From JAABRU01 sp964505535 (GTDB lineage: Bacteria; Desulfobacterota; Desulfobacteria; Desulfobacterales; Desulfococcaceae): DNA of 5,565 nt. The stretch is from NCBI GenBank assembly GCA_964505535.1, contig CAZDIU010000330.1, positions 1 to 5,565 on the forward strand, written 5' to 3'. Numbering within the stretch: position 1 is the first letter of the stretch; each line of letters starts with the position of its first letter. This document shows, in pieces, positions 4,899 through 5,565 of this stretch. Under the pieces are notes generated by a model. It had not been told where the DNA came from and did no database searches. It was given only the letters and a program-made list of their open reading frames with translations. The position numbers and the translations under genes were made by a program.

Positions 4899-5492
4899 TC
4901 ACCAGCTATCACACCATTGGCTTTCACAAGGAATACCGTCACCGTCACCGTCCATTTTTGTGCCGGAGCAATTCCTCAGATAAAACATTGCTTCTTCACA
5001 TGATGTCATTTCTGAGCAGTACACTTTCCCTTCACAACTGTAAACTGTCTGTTCTGATGCAGCAGACTCTTTTTTCTGTTCCGGCGGAACATAGGTTGCC
5101 GACGAAGGCGTTGTTCCGATAACTTTATTGTAAAATCCGATAATTTTATTATAAAAACCGTTATAAAAAGCTAAAGTTGCCAAGATTAGCAGGATGATGC
5201 TGAAAAATACAGACAACCAATTCTTGCTATTATGGTTTCTGATATTTTTACTCTTCATTGGCGGAATTTCTGCAACACCTTCAATCTTGGCATTAACTGC
5301 TCTGTTTTTTCCGTCGTTGTCAATGTGAATCCGGTAATTAATTATATCCCCAACGGCGGGGCGGCGGCTCATTCTGTTTAAGTCTGAAATATGTATAAAA
5401 ATATCTCTCTTTCCGTTCTCTGCCTCAATAAAGCCGAAACCCTTGTCATTATTCCAACGTTTCAGCCGTCCTTTATAAAAATCAGTTTCCAT
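4899..5492 (-). CDS. Cold-shock domain, transmembrane and Excalibur calcium-binding fusion protein
   Basis: The 197-residue protein has three parts. Residues 4-72 are a cold-shock nucleic-acid-binding domain with RNP1-like KGFGFIE (17-23) and RNP2-like DIFIHIS (30-36). Residues 91-110 (NWLSVFFSIILLILATLAFY) form one membrane helix. Residues 150-190 are an Excalibur domain: YSCEGKVYCSEMTSCEEAMFYLRNC, then a DGDGDGIPC calcium loop (D181, D183, D185) with paired cysteines C153, C159, C165, C175 and C189. The topology implied by the basic stretch before the helix puts the cold-shock domain in the cytoplasm and the calcium-binding end outside. Proteins of this type exist in other bacteria but have no settled function. 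The ATG has only a weak GAG-type ribosome site. A 21-bp tandem duplication lies in the linker after the helix. The gene sits alone between 15-bp direct repeats. Confidence 0.9.
   Translation of the reverse strand: METDFYKGRLKRWNNDKGFGFIEAENGKRDIFIHISDLNRMSRRPAVGDIINYRIHIDNDGKNRAVNAKIEGVAEIPPMKSKNIRNHNSKNWLSVFFSIILLILATLAFYNGFYNKIIGFYNKVIGTTPSSATYVPPEQKKESAASEQTVYSCEGKVYCSEMTSCEEAMFYLRNCSGTKMDGDGDGIPCESQWCDSW
5116..5157 (-). repeat. 21-bp tandem duplication inside the cold-shock/Excalibur gene
   Basis: Two adjacent 21-bp units (5116-5136 and 5137-5157), both starting CCGATAA on the plus strand and differing at a few positions, encode the repeated heptad FYNKIIG / FYNKVIG (about residues 113-126). 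A further CCGTTATAAAAAG at 5158 resembles a decayed third unit (AFYNG). The length is a multiple of three, so the frame is kept; the units lengthen the segment just after the membrane helix. Confidence 0.8.
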
Positions 5493-5505
5493 AGATTTAC
5501 TCTTT

Positions 5506-5520
5506 TTTTGAACACATAAC
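5506..5520 (-). repeat. 15-bp direct repeat flanking the cold-shock/Excalibur gene (copy 2)
   Basis: Identical to 4816-4830. On the minus strand it reads GTTATGTGTTCAAAA and includes an ATG opening a 6-codon frame (MCSKKE) that ends just before the gene's own ATG at 5492. It coincides with the outer box of the palindrome that runs off the right edge. Confidence 0.75.
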
Positions 5521-5565
5521 GGGCGGCGGATCAGCGGCGAAGGGCGGAAACGCCTTTGGCGTTTC
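5511..5565 (-). repeat. Half of a large GC-rich palindrome, likely attC, cut by the right edge
   Basis: From the CATAAC box the plus strand runs through GGGCGGCGG, CAGCGGCG and AGGGCG to a perfect hairpin tip GAAACGCC-TTT-GGCGTTTC (5547-5565) that ends exactly at the window edge. One arm plus the tip of a long, very GC-rich stem is what half an attC site looks like. The second arm would lie just beyond 5565. The composition contrasts sharply with the AT-rich gene beside it. Confidence 0.5.

Larger units (their letters stand above)
3584..5565 (-). mobile_element. Integron-like gene-cassette array (partial, integrase not in window)
   Basis: Three gene units in one orientation (cold-shock/Excalibur protein; antitoxin plus zeta kinase; MazF remnant) are separated by imperfect palindromes whose ends carry GTTATG/CATAAC-type core boxes. 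The palindrome at 3821-3880 has the stem and two bulged bases typical of attC. The repeat GTTATGTGTTC occurs twice (4820-4830 and 5510-5520), with a near-complement at 4788-4798. The segment is more AT-rich than the core genes to its left. Toxin-antitoxin modules and small unknown proteins are usual contents of chromosomal integrons. No integrase or attI is seen, so this may be an integron whose integrase lies to the right, or a cluster of attC sites lacking an integrase. Confidence 0.55.

Noticed and set aside
1..5565. tRNA, rRNA or riboswitch
   Set aside because: I saw no cloverleaf with the T-loop consensus, no rRNA-like stretch and no recognisable aptamer core on either strand.

Overview
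The window reads almost entirely leftwards (every gene I support is on the minus strand) and splits into two parts. Positions 1 to about 3503 hold compact housekeeping genes of roughly 50 % GC. Positions about 3550 to 5565 are visibly more AT-rich, hold small accessory genes, and carry hairpin-forming repeats between genes. The gene content (adenosine-kinase-type PfkB kinase, Fur-FeoA fusion, FmdB zinc-ribbon protein, PflX-type radical SAM protein) fits an anaerobic Gram-negative bacterium, most likely a sulfate-reducing Desulfobacterota. That assignment is inference from gene types, not a database match.

Core part, in the direction of transcription: fmdB-like zinc-ribbon protein (3503-3261), a Fur regulator fused to a FeoA domain (3248-2571), a PflX-type radical SAM protein (2571-1642) and a PPP-family phosphatase (1638-997). 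These four are separated by 12 nt, a 1-nt stop/start overlap and 3 nt, so they look like one operon. After 104 nt without a gene come a secreted protein with two SH3b domains (892-458) and, overlapping or abutting its end, a PfkB-family kinase cut by the left edge of the window (446-1).

Accessory part, again in the direction of transcription: half of a large palindrome at the right edge (5511-5565); a cold-shock-domain / membrane / Excalibur protein (5492-4899); a hairpin followed by T residues; an inverted pair and a second hairpin (4714-4830); a 61-residue putative antitoxin overlapping by ATGA a zeta-type kinase toxin (4705-3912); a hairpin with the layout of an integron attC site (3821-3880); and an N-terminal remnant of a MazF/PemK-type toxin (3757-3584). 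Single genes or operons in one orientation, each separated by an attC-like imperfect palindrome with GTTATG-type ends, are the signature of an integron cassette array (or of a cluster of attC sites without an integrase). No integrase gene or attI site lies in the window; if present it should be upstream, beyond position 5565.

The most interesting items are the cassette array itself, the zeta kinase with its unrecognised small partner, the cold-shock/TM/Excalibur fusion with an internal 21-bp tandem duplication, and the Fur-FeoA fusion in the core operon.
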